Of a stretch of DNA of 49,660 bases, positions 17,829 through 26,700 are shown in pieces. Within the stretch, counting starts at the first letter, position 1. Each line of letters starts with the position of its first letter. Below the pieces are notes generated by a model. That model did not search any database. It was not told where the DNA came from and was given only the letters and a program-made list of their open reading frames with translations. Source of the DNA: Flavobacteriaceae bacterium (lineage in GTDB: Bacteria; Bacteroidota; Bacteroidia; Flavobacteriales; Flavobacteriaceae). The stretch is taken from assembly GCA_029248405.1 (NCBI GenBank), contig JAQWJJ010000014.1, positions 1 through 49,660 of the forward strand. The letters are read 5' to 3'. Made by a program: the position numbers and the translations under genes.

Positions 17829-18950
17829 TTGCAAAATATCTATGTTGGTCTTGGAAGTAATCAAGGTCATCGATTTGATTGGCTTCAAAAAGCCGTCGAT
17901 CTCTTGTTTGAAGAGGTCGGGCGCTTGGTCAAAATATCGAGTGTTTATCAGTCTCCAGCGATTGGATTTGAGGGTGATGATTTCTACAATGCTGTAGTGC
18001 ATATGGAGACACAAATGGATCCGCAAAAAGTGCTTGCGGCGCTCCTGGATATCGAGAAACGCTTAGGACGAGTGCGCTCTGGGTCGGGCTATAACGCAAG
18101 ATGTATTGATTTGGATCTATTGTCTTACGGAGACTTAGAGTTGGATACAGACACACTGACATTGCCTCATCCACAGATCCAAAACCGGCGTTTTGTTTTG
18201 GAGCCTATGGTGGAGATTCAAGCCAATTGGCAGCATGCTGCGTTGAAGTCTTCGGCAGAAGATTTACTCAAAGCAACAACAGACAACAGTAAGCTCATTA
18301 GATTGTCAAAGTGGTTGCGCAACCCAATAAATGATCTTGATTTGGCGCGATTGAAATATATTGCAATTGAGGGTAATATAGGCGCAGGCAAGACCAGCTT
18401 GGCCTCCATGTTGGCGCGCGATTTTAATGGTAAGCTTATTTTGGAGCGGTTCAAGGACAATGCGTTCTTGCCTGAATTTTATAAAGATCCGGACCGATAT
18501 GCTTTTCCACTAGAAATGTCTTTTTTGGCCGATCGTTATCAGCAATTAGTCGAACAAGCGACTCAATACGACCTGTTTAGCGACTTGGTTATAGCAGATT
18601 ACGACAGGTTCAAGTCCTTGATTTTTGCTAAGATCACCTTGTCCGCTCCTGAGTTTGTGCTTTATCAAAAGTTTTTTCATTTGATGCATCGCGAGGTTCC
18701 GCGACCCAACCTTTATGTCTACTTGGGGCAATCTACCGATCGTTTGATTGAAAATATTCACAAACGCGGGCGGGATTATGAACAGTCTATTGCGCCAGAT
18801 TACTTGAAGCAAATACATGCGGGTTATCAGACCTATCTCAAAAGTGGTGAGATTGGCAGCCCATTGTGTCGCATAGACATTACGGATATGGATTTTGTCA
18901 AAAGTCGAAAAGATTATCTGACCATCGTGCGGCGGTTAATGGCCCATTAA
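17829..18950 (+). CDS. folK: FolK-deoxynucleoside kinase fusion (TTG start)
   Basis: A protein of 373 residues with two enzymes in one chain. Residues about 1-160 are hydroxymethyldihydropterin pyrophosphokinase FolK (YVGLGSNQGHR, ETQMDPQKVLAALLDIEKRLGR, RCIDLDLLSYG, LPHPQIQNRRFVLEPM) for folate synthesis. Residues about 170-373 are a deoxyadenosine/deoxyguanosine kinase-like domain with P-loop GNIGAGKTS (near 183-191), DRY, and KRGRDYEQSI (lid arginines). There is no ATG in frame upstream before a stop; the FolK core begins directly after the TTG at 17829, so TTG is the likely start. The fusion links folate and deoxynucleotide salvage. A second, stand-alone dNK lies at 48780-49394. Confidence 0.92.
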   Translation: MQNIYVGLGSNQGHRFDWLQKAVDLLFEEVGRLVKISSVYQSPAIGFEGDDFYNAVVHMETQMDPQKVLAALLDIEKRLGRVRSGSGYNARCIDLDLLSYGDLELDTDTLTLPHPQIQNRRFVLEPMVEIQANWQHAALKSSAEDLLKATTDNSKLIRLSKWLRNPINDLDLARLKYIAIEGNIGAGKTSLASMLARDFNGKLILERFKDNAFLPEFYKDPDRYAFPLEMSFLADRYQQLVEQATQYDLFSDLVIADYDRFKSLIFAKITLSAPEFVLYQKFFHLMHREVPRPNLYVYLGQSTDRLIENIHKRGRDYEQSIAPDYLKQIHAGYQTYLKSGEIGSPLCRIDITDMDFVKSRKDYLTIVRRLMAH

Positions 18951-18955
18951 AAGGG

Positions 18956-19501
18956 TCATTTTTTTGCGGACTTGTATTGGCGAAATGCTTCCCATAAGAC
19001 CACTCCTGCACTGACCGCAATATTGAGTGAGTGTTTTGCCCCATCTTGAGGAATTTCAACGACGCCATGACAAAGGTCAATTACCGCTTGGTCTACACCT
19101 TTGACTTCGTTGCCAAAAATAAATGCTTGAGGAACCGTCCAATCTCCTTGATATTGATTGAGAAAAACAGCATGCTCGGCTTGTTCTACTGCCCACACCA
19201 AGACACCCTTTGATTTGAGGTCTTCAACCAAAGCGACGGTATCCTCTCGGTAACTCCAAGGCACTGTTTCGGTCGCGCCCAAGGCTGTTTTTTGAATGTC
19301 CCTATGCGGTGGTGTAGCAGTAATGCCGCACAAATAGACATGTTGTGCCAAAAACGCATCAGCAGTGCGGAAGACAGAACCTATATTATTGAGACTGCGC
19401 ACTTGGTCCAAAACCACGATTAATGGATGGCGTGGACGCTCCGCCAGCGCTCCTGCTTCGGGGCGATTCAATTCGTTATTGGCTAATTTGCGGTGTTTCA
19501 T
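18956..19501 (-). CDS. TrmH-type SPOUT RNA methyltransferase
   Basis: A protein of 181 residues from the ATG at 19499-19501. The motifs are those of SpoU/TrmH 2'-O-ribose methyltransferases: LDQVRSLNNIGSVFRTADAF (motif 1 with Asn/Arg), FGNEVKGV (motif 2), and EIPQDGAKHSLNIAVSAGV (motif 3, knot region). It methylates a ribose in tRNA or rRNA using SAM; the exact target cannot be read from sequence. The frame extends 25 codons upstream, but those residues are not family-like, so the shorter start is preferred. It converges with the folK fusion (5-bp gap) and is divergent from mutS. Confidence 0.88.
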   Translation of the reverse strand: MKHRKLANNELNRPEAGALAERPRHPLIVVLDQVRSLNNIGSVFRTADAFLAQHVYLCGITATPPHRDIQKTALGATETVPWSYREDTVALVEDLKSKGVLVWAVEQAEHAVFLNQYQGDWTVPQAFIFGNEVKGVDQAVIDLCHGVVEIPQDGAKHSLNIAVSAGVVLWEAFRQYKSAKK

Positions 19502-19623
19502 GACGACACAAAAATAAAACTTTAGAGAAGGATAACAGAGAAACCTACTAAAACTTATGGGTCTAAATTTCTTCAAAATTCAATTAATAAGTATTTTAGC
19601 TCGAAGAGCAGAACCTCGGCACT

Positions 19624-22239
19624 ATGGCCAAAAAAACCACACCTTTAATGCAGCAATACAACGGGATCAAAGCCAAGTATCCTGATGCTTTGCTATTGTT
19701 TCGTGTGGGTGATTTTTATGAGACCTTTGGGCAAGATGCGGTCAAAGCCGCGAAGATATTGAACATCACATTGACGGCAAGAAACAATGGTGGTGACCAA
19801 ACAGAATTAGCGGGTTTTCCACATCATTCGGTCAACACATATTTGCCAAAATTGGTGATGGCGGGCTGCCGTGTAGCGATTTGCGATCAACTGGAAGACC
19901 CTAAACAAACCAAAACAATTGTCAAGAGAGGGGTGACGGAGCTCATCACTCCTGGTGTTGCACTCAATGACGATATCCTCCAAAGCAAGACCAATAATTT
20001 TTTGGCTGCAGTACACCTTACTGATGATTTGTGTGGCATTTCTTTTTTGGATGTCAGCACTGGAGAGTTTCTGGTCGCTGAAGGGCCCATCCAAACGATC
20101 GATACCTTACTCGAGAATTTTAATCCTTCGGAGGTGCTTTTTAATAAACAAAAACGCAAGAGGGTCCTGGAACACTTCGGTCATCAATGGGGATGTTTTT
20201 TTCTCGAGGACTGGGTGTTTCAGTCAGATTATACGCGTGAAAAACTTTTAGGTCATTTCAATACAAAGAGTCTAAAAGGTTTTGGTTTACAAGACAAAAC
20301 TGTAGGGGCTATTGCGGCAGGTGCGGCACTTCACTATTTGGGAGAAACCCAGCACCACCGTATCGCTCATATTGCCAAAATCAGCCGGATTGTTCAGGAT
20401 ACCTATGTGTGGATGGATCAATTTACCATGCGTAATCTGGAGCTGCACCAAGGCCAATCTTCTGATGCAGCAACTTTGATGAATGTGATGGACCACACCA
20501 TTTCGCCCATGGGTGGACGGCTTCTAAAAAGATGGTTGGCCTTGCCACTTAAGACAGTTGAGGCCATTAAAGGGCGTCAAGACATTGTGCGCTATTGGCT
20601 AGAGCACGACCAGTTGCGTGGTGAATTACGACAGACACTTAAAAGTGTCGGAGACTTAGAGCGCTTGGTGTCCAAAAGTGCAACGGGCAAAATCAACCCT
20701 CGAGAAGTGGTTTTGCTTTGCCAGTCTTTGCGGTCTACTCAGGCAATCCAAAATATGTCTGCCGCTACTCAGAATAAAGCTTTAGAGTTGCTGGCCAATA
20801 GAATTGACTCTTGTGAGGCGCTTTGTCTCAAAATTGAGAAGACGCTGGATGCTGATGCCCCAGTTCATTGGAGCAAAGGTCAAGTTATTGCCCCAGGATT
20901 TAATGACGAACTTGACGAGCTGCGCTCTATCGCTTATGGAGGCAAAGCACATTTGCAAAAAATGCTTGAAGGGCACCAAGAAGAAACGGGAATTTCCTCT
21001 CTTAAAATAGCCAATAACAATGTTTTTGGTTATTACATAGAGGTGCGCAATGCCCACAAAGATAAAGTGCCGCCTGAGTGGATCAGGAAGCAAACCTTGG
21101 TCAATGCTGAGCGTTACATCACCGAAGAACTTAAAACCTACGAAGCTAAGATTTATGGCGCTGAAGAGCGCATCTCGGGTTTAGAGCAAGAACTTTTTTT
21201 AGGGCTAATCAGCGACATATCCCCTTACATCGCCGCGATACAGCAGACTGCCCAAGCCCTGGCCCAATTGGATTGCTTGTCTGGATTTGCAGAGTTGGCA
21301 CAGCGGGCCAATTATGTGTGTCCTGTAGTCAACGATTCTTTTGATCTCGACATCAAACAAGGCCGACATCCTGTCATTGAGACCCAGTTGGCAGAAGACA
21401 CACCCTATATTGCCAATGATGTATTTCTGGACCGCAGCAACCAACAGATGATCATGATCACCGGGCCAAATATGAGTGGTAAGAGTGCGTTACTGCGCCA
21501 AACAGCACTCATAGTAATCATGGCGCAGATGGGGAGCTATGTCCCGGCAAAGGCTGTGACGATGGGAGTTGTTGACAAAATCTTCACCAGAGTTGGTGCG
21601 AGTGATAACATTTCTATGGGTGAGTCGACGTTTATGGTCGAAATGAACGAAACGGCAAGTATTCTCAACAATGTCTCAGACCGCAGCCTGATTCTGTTGG
21701 ATGAGATTGGTCGCGGAACGAGCACTTACGACGGTATTTCAATTGCATGGTCGATCAGTGAGTATCTTCATGAGCACGCTGCACAGCCCAAAACTTTGTT
21801 TGCTACACACTACCACGAGCTCAACGACATGTCGGAGACCTTTGACCGCATCAAAAACTATAATGTTTCGGTCAAAGAATTAAAAGATACAGTTTTATTC
21901 ATGCGGACCTTGGTGCCTGGTGGGTCCGAGCATAGTTTTGGTATTCATGTGGCTAAAATGGCTGGTATGCCTCAACGGGTTGTGCGGCGCGCGGAAGAAA
22001 TCCTCGAGCGGCTTGAGGCCTCTCGTGGTGCCAAGGAGCGCCACGCAGCGGTCAAAGCGGCGGCAGATTCAGAGATGCAATTGAGTTTTTTCCAGTTAGA
22101 CGACCCGCTTTTAGAGGGCATTAAGCAAAAAATCGTAGCAATGAATATTGATGATTTGACCCCCGTAGCGGCTTTAAATGCTTTAAATGACATCAAGAGC
22201 ATGCTGGTCAAAGGAGAAGATTCCGCAACAGAAAAATAA
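19624..22239 (+). CDS. mutS: DNA mismatch repair protein MutS
   Basis: A protein of 871 residues, the usual MutS1 length. The mismatch-binding Phe-X-Glu motif is in RVGDFYETFG (near residues 27-36). The ATPase domain has Walker A GPNMSGKS (near 613-620), then GASDNISMGESTFMVEM, Walker B LILLDEIGRGTSTYDG (near 689-704) and ATHYHEL (near 727). The C-terminus (LNALNDIKSML) is normal. MutS recognises mispairs and starts repair with MutL, which is not in this window. It stands alone, transcribed away from the TrmH gene and toward the two tRNA genes. Confidence 0.97.
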   Translation: MAKKTTPLMQQYNGIKAKYPDALLLFRVGDFYETFGQDAVKAAKILNITLTARNNGGDQTELAGFPHHSVNTYLPKLVMAGCRVAICDQLEDPKQTKTIVKRGVTELITPGVALNDDILQSKTNNFLAAVHLTDDLCGISFLDVSTGEFLVAEGPIQTIDTLLENFNPSEVLFNKQKRKRVLEHFGHQWGCFFLEDWVFQSDYTREKLLGHFNTKSLKGFGLQDKTVGAIAAGAALHYLGETQHHRIAHIAKISRIVQDTYVWMDQFTMRNLELHQGQSSDAATLMNVMDHTISPMGGRLLKRWLALPLKTVEAIKGRQDIVRYWLEHDQLRGELRQTLKSVGDLERLVSKSATGKINPREVVLLCQSLRSTQAIQNMSAATQNKALELLANRIDSCEALCLKIEKTLDADAPVHWSKGQVIAPGFNDELDELRSIAYGGKAHLQKMLEGHQEETGISSLKIANNNVFGYYIEVRNAHKDKVPPEWIRKQTLVNAERYITEELKTYEAKIYGAEERISGLEQELFLGLISDISPYIAAIQQTAQALAQLDCLSGFAELAQRANYVCPVVNDSFDLDIKQGRHPVIETQLAEDTPYIANDVFLDRSNQQMIMITGPNMSGKSALLRQTALIVIMAQMGSYVPAKAVTMGVVDKIFTRVGASDNISMGESTFMVEMNETASILNNVSDRSLILLDEIGRGTSTYDGISIAWSISEYLHEHAAQPKTLFATHYHELNDMSETFDRIKNYNVSVKELKDTVLFMRTLVPGGSEHSFGIHVAKMAGMPQRVVRRAEEILERLEASRGAKERHAAVKAAADSEMQLSFFQLDDPLLEGIKQKIVAMNIDDLTPVAALNALNDIKSMLVKGEDSATEK

Positions 22240-22271
22240 TAATCATCACGGCTTTTTTTCTTTAAAATAGC

Positions 22272-22301
22272 TTTGTATTTATCCTAATTATTTTAAATTT
22301 G
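22272..22301 (+). promoter_or_regulatory. promoter of the tRNA-Gly/tRNA-Leu pair
   Basis: TTTG at 22272-22275 and TAAATTTG at 22294-22301 with 18 bp between them match the Bacteroidota consensus. The predicted transcript would start about 33 nt before the tRNA-Gly. Confidence 0.65.
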
Positions 22302-22339
22302 CTCCCGCCTTCGAAGGAAGGAATGTTCACAAGTAATAC

Positions 22340-22415
22340 GCGAAAATAGCTCAGTTGGTAGAGCGCCACCTTGCCAAGGTGGAGGTCGCGGGTTCGAATC
22401 CCGTTTTTCGCTCCA
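22340..22415 (+). tRNA. tRNA-Gly (anticodon GCC)
   Basis: A complete cloverleaf of 76 nt. The acceptor stem is GCGAAAA/TTTTCGC, the D arm is AGCTCAGTTGGTAGAGC, the anticodon stem-loop is CACCTTGCCAAGGTG with anticodon GCC, and the T arm contains GGTTCGAATCC. The discriminator is T, as is usual for tRNA-Gly, and CCA is encoded (22413-22415). It is the first of two tRNA genes and has its own terminator directly after it. Confidence 0.97.
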
Positions 22416-22416
22416 C

Positions 22417-22444
22417 AAAGCCGAACACGTTCGGCTTTTTTTAT
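22417..22444 (+). terminator. terminator between the two tRNA genes
   Basis: Stem AGCCGAA/TTCGGCT with a 4-base loop (CACG) followed by seven T residues. It begins two bases after the CCA end of tRNA-Gly and would limit transcription of the tRNA-Leu. Confidence 0.8.
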
Positions 22445-22451
22445 CACTGCT

Positions 22452-22537
22452 GCAGAAGTGGTGGAATTGGTAGACACGCTGGACTTAAAATCCAGTGGAC
22501 AGTAATGTCCGTACGGGTTCAAGTCCCGTCTTCTGTA
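22452..22537 (+). tRNA. tRNA-Leu (anticodon TAA)
   Basis: A class II tRNA of 86 nt. The acceptor stem is GCAGAAG/CTTCTGT (one G-T pair), the anticodon stem-loop is CTGGACTTAAAATCCAG with anticodon TAA, a long variable arm follows (TGGACAGTAATGTCCG), and the T arm is CGGGTTCAAGTCCCG. CCA is not encoded (the discriminator A is followed by CAA), unlike the neighbouring tRNA-Gly, so CCA must be added after transcription. Confidence 0.97.
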
Positions 22538-22540
22538 CAA

Positions 22541-22569
22541 AAGGCCCCGAGAATTCGGGGCCTTTTTTT
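22541..22569 (+). terminator. terminator after tRNA-Leu
   Basis: A 10-bp stem AAGGCCCCGA/TCGGGGCCTT with a 4-base loop, followed by a T-run. Confidence 0.88.
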
Positions 22570-22937
22570 ATGGGTATTCTCAATGAGACAATTAAGCCGA
22601 TTAATTTAAAGACTTTAGGAGAATTTCACAAAACCTCATCAATATCCCGGTTGAAGATTTAAAATACCGCAGTAATAACCTGCGCCTTCAAACAGATTCC
22701 TTATCGGTTACCGTTCCGGCAGCATTGCAATCGCCTATCATTAATGCCCGACTTCTGGTAGTCAAAACCCGCATAAGCCTGTTGAATCAAGAAACAAAAA
22801 AATCAGCCCCGGATTCTACGGTCATAGAAAATCGATTACTCGAATTACACCGAAGTATTCGCGAATTCATTTTGCACATCAACGAGAAAATAGAAAAAGA
22901 CCTACTCGATAAAAAAGGTATACAATCCGCTGGGTAA
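22570..22937 (+). pseudogene. small unknown gene, apparently frameshifted
   Basis: An ATG at 22570 opens a frame (MGILNETIKPINLKTLGEFHK...) that stops after 30 codons. A different frame is open from 22605 to the stop ending at 22937, with no ATG and only a late TTG at 22725. The two frames join if one A is added to the AAAA run at 22630-22633, giving about 122 codons of a soluble, helical, charged protein (ENRLLELHRSIREF, NEKIEKDLLDKK near the end). I do not recognise the family. It may be a frameshift mutation or a homopolymer sequencing error. Alternatively only the 70-codon TTG frame (22725-22937) is translated. The ATG directly follows the terminator T-run, with no visible promoter. It sits 32 bp before another broken gene. 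Confidence 0.4.
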
Positions 22938-22969
22938 ACCTAGCCGATCGTCCGAGGGAAAAAGTCAAT

Positions 22970-23632
22970 ATGAAACTCTTTAAAAACATCAGTCTTGGTT
23001 TAACCGCTTACTCAGAAGCCCTTGGACTGATCAGGCGACTCAGACTTTGGACGTTTATGGCCATTCCTTTAGGGATTAGTCTGGTGGTCACTCTCAGCGT
23101 GAGTACTCTAGCCTGGCAAACTAAATCTGTGGTCAGCGAGTATTTTAAAGGCTTTTGGCCATGGACTTTTGGCGCAGATTTTATGGCAAATCTTGGCGGG
23201 ATTTTGGGGTCAATTGGTGTTTTGCTTATGGGTTTTATCATGACCAAATACTTGGTTTTAGCCCTGAGTGCACCATTTATGAGTGCCGTCGCCGAAAAAA
23301 TCAGAACGCATCTTAGACCCGAACTTCAGCCTTAAGGGGGCAATAACTTTTGGGCCCTGCTTTGGCGAGGACTTAGACTAAACTTAGGAAATTTGTCTCG
23401 TGAAGTTGCGCTCACCCTCTTACTTTTGATATTCAGCTTTATCCCGCCTTTTGGCCTGATTACTACACCCCTTTTATTTTTAATCCAAGCCTATTTTGTG
23501 GGCGTAGGTAATATGGACTACAGTTTGGAAGCCTTTTTTAACTACCGTCAAAGCAAAAGTTTTCTCAATCAATACCGCGGTTTGGCCGTAGGCCTATCAG
23601 ATGTTAGATCAGGCCGGGATTTAATGGATTAA
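22970..23632 (+). pseudogene. EI24/CysZ-like membrane protein with internal stop and truncated C-terminus
   Basis: The frame starts at ATG 22970 and is interrupted by TAA at 23333-23335, then continues in the same frame (GGNNFWALLWRGLRLNLGN...) to a TAA ending at 23632. The two parts read together as one EI24/CysZ-like protein with several membrane helices (near residues 27-45, 75-100, 140-165). Family landmarks are SAPFMSAVAEKI, RGLRLNLGNLSREVALTLLL, FSFIPPFGLITTPLLFL and GNMDYSLE. Homologues run about 250 residues and end with another hydrophobic pair after RGLAVG. Here RGLAVG is followed by only 12 unrelated residues. So there are two lesions: a nonsense codon and a lost C-terminus. Function as a transporter is unlikely. 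Confidence 0.75.
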
Positions 23633-23661
23633 AAAATGCGGGCCGAGGGCCCGCATTTTTT
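23631..23661. terminator. bidirectional terminator
   Basis: Stem ATGCGGGCC/GGCCCGCAT with a 3-base loop and A/T runs on both sides. It lies after the broken EI24 gene on the plus strand and after the M4 protease gene on the minus strand. Confidence 0.85.
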
Positions 23662-23724
23662 GCTTTGCATTATCCATAAATTTTCAAAAGGTCCTCTAAA
23701 GAAAAACTTTTTTCAAAGCCTTCA

Positions 23725-26700
23725 CTACTCCTTCACAAAGGACTTAATTTGTCGCTCTTCATCATCATACACCTCAAATACATAGATCCCAGAAGGTAGT
23801 GCCTTGACATCGACTGTGCCATCACCAATGATGCCTTGCTGTACTTTTTGACCTAAAACAGAATAGATGGTATAAGTACTCTCTCGACTAAGTCCACTCA
23901 TGGCAACATTGAGATAGGATTTTGCAGGTACAGGAGCGAGGGTCAATTCCTCAAATTCTGAACCACCCCAATCATCTCCCATATCACGACTCTGAATAGG
24001 CACGATGCCCTCCATTAGGTTATTGGCTGGATCACCGGTAATGAGCACACAATCAATATAAACTTGGTCATTGTTGCTCGAGGCGTCGTTTTGCAATCTA
24101 AACGAAATATTGTTCGGATTGGTGAAATTAGCTGTAATAAAGGTTACAGTCGCCTCATAAACAGTGTTTGTTACAACATCAACACCGAATATATAATCGG
24201 CGGCCAAATTCCATGACCCGTTTCCGTCGCGTACCAAGAGCCAAAAATCTTCTCCACTATTCATGCCGACTCCTTGAAACAAGAATTTAAAGCTGAACGT
24301 GGTAAAAGATGATAAGTCTTGACTATTTAAAGTCATTGATGAACTGACTCCTGAATTATCACGAATTCTCACAGATGAATTTCCCTCTGGGCTGTAGATG
24401 CCAGAATAATATTGACAATCGCTTCCGCCGTCTTGCCATAGGCCCCAGCCGGCCTCGAAACACTCCTCATGAACCACAACGCTGCCGCTGAGTTCATTTA
24501 CATTGATTACACGCGTCACAGAAGTTGTATTAGACGAACTGTCTGTAACAGAATATGTCAAGGTATTTGCTCCAGCCACCGACGTGTTGACTGATCCCGT
24601 TACCACCACACTACTACTCAAATCCCCATCGACGTTATCTGTTGCCCCATAGCCAGGTTCGGTATAGGTATCTCCTACGGTTAGTTCCATAGGATTAGCT
24701 CCAATTAGCGTTAATATAGGCGGCGTAGTGTCGGCGATAACATTCACCCGACGACCAATAGAGGCCATATTTCCTGAGCTATCAGAAACAGAATAGTTTA
24801 CGGTGTAAGCTCCTAAAGTAGAGGTGTCCACACTACCACTGATTTGAATGTTCGCAGTCACATTCCCATCTACATTATCAAAGGCGGTTGCGCCTTGTTC
24901 GTTGTAGGGCTGATTGAAGTAAACCTCTGTAGGATTGGCTCCGTTAAGGGTAATCACAGGAGCTGTTGTATCTGCTTCCACGATAACCGAACGATCAAGG
25001 CTCGCTGTATTTCCTGCTGAATCAGATACCGTATAGGTTCTGTTATATGTTCCAGGAATCGATGTGTCTACTATTCCTGTAGCGACTATTGCACTGGTTA
25101 AGTCTCCATCAATGTTGTCTATGGCTGTTGCCCATGGATCACTAAAAATGTCCCCAACCATCAAATTCATCGGATTAGCTCCGTTAAGGGTAATCACAGG
25201 TGGCACAGTGTCTGGCCCGCCTAAATCTCCAATAATAACCACCGCATCAATATAAATATCATCGGCATTACCAGAAGCATCACAATAAAATCTAAATCCA
25301 GAATTAGTAGAGAAATTTTGAAAATCAGTGGCATTTAAAGTGATTTCATCGCTGTAAAAACCATTTCCATTAAATTCAAATCCACTGCGCCATTGGGCTA
25401 TGGTAGTAAATCCTGACCCGTCGTAATATTGTAAAAAGAAATCTTCATTAAATTCCATACTCTGTGCGTAATAATGGAAAGAAAGCGTTACTGTTTCATA
25501 GGGTGTTAAATCCAGTCCCGTTAAGCTCATAGAAGAGGCCGAACCTGAATTGTCTTGAATATTAATCGCAGCAATACCCTCGAAGGCATATATACCTCCT
25601 GTGTATCTGCTGCAATCACTTCCACCATCGACCCAGCCGTCCCAGCCGTTTTCAAAATAGCCCTCGTGTACGATAACAGTTGTGGCACAAGGTTGGCAAT
25701 CAGGACCACCACAATCAACCCCTGTTTCTTGACCGTTTTGAATACCGTCATCACAAGCCGGCAGTGGCTCAAGCGTTCTGGCCGAGCCCTCAGTACTCCA
25801 TGCAGAGAAATTTCCTGCAGCGTCAAAAGCGCGTACTTGATAGGTATATACTGTATTGGAATTTAGTCCGGTCTGAACCGTAAAATTCGTGCCGACAGTC
25901 CCTTGAGACTGTCCATTTTGGCGTAATTCATACCCCGTAACCCCCACGTTATCGTTAGAAGGGTTCCAGCTCACATCAAGAGAGGACTCCGTGGCATTAG
26001 ATACCGTAAGTTCAGTTGGCACACTCGGCGCCTGAGTATCTGGTGGGTCAAGTGTCGTAACGCTCAACGCAGTACTCAAATTAGACGCGTTACCGGCCGC
26101 ATCATAAGCCGATACCTGAACCGAATATGTTGTACTCGGGCTCAGCCCTTCAAACAAAAAGTTCGTTGTTGAGGAAGTACCGCCCGGCTGACCATCGATG
26201 TATAAATTGTAGCCGACTACCCCGACATTGTCAGAGGCTGCAGACCATGAGAGTAAAAAGGATGTCGCGGTCTCGTTTGACGCAGTGAGGTTGGTCGGGA
26301 CAGTGGGGGCCTGTGTATCTGGTGGCGGAGCCAAGGTCGTTACCGATAGTACCGCACTTTGGGCGCTGTAATTGCTCGCTGCATCATAGGCGCGAACGCT
26401 AAAACCATAGGTTGTATCTGGACTAAGACCATTGACACTGTAATTAGTTGTCCCCGTTGTACCTAAGCTATTTCCGTCTTGAAAAATTTCATACCCCGTT
26501 ACTCCAACATTATCTGAAGAGGCATCCCATGAAAGATCCAAAGAAGTCTCACCTATATTGCTGGCCGTCAAATTTCCTGGCACCGTCGGAGCAATAGTGT
26601 CCGGCGGGGTTGCCGTGGTAACACTAAGACTATTGGACTCGTTTGATGCATTTCCAGCGACATCAAGCGCGCGCACCGTAGCACTATATTGCGTCGCCGG

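Noticed and set aside
22262-22609. Open frames on both strands across the two tRNA genes (92 and 84 codons)
   Set aside because: They are readings of tRNA sequence and contain the typical artefact peptides of tRNA genes (for example VAGSNPVFRST and GGIGRHAGL); both clear tRNAs explain the region.
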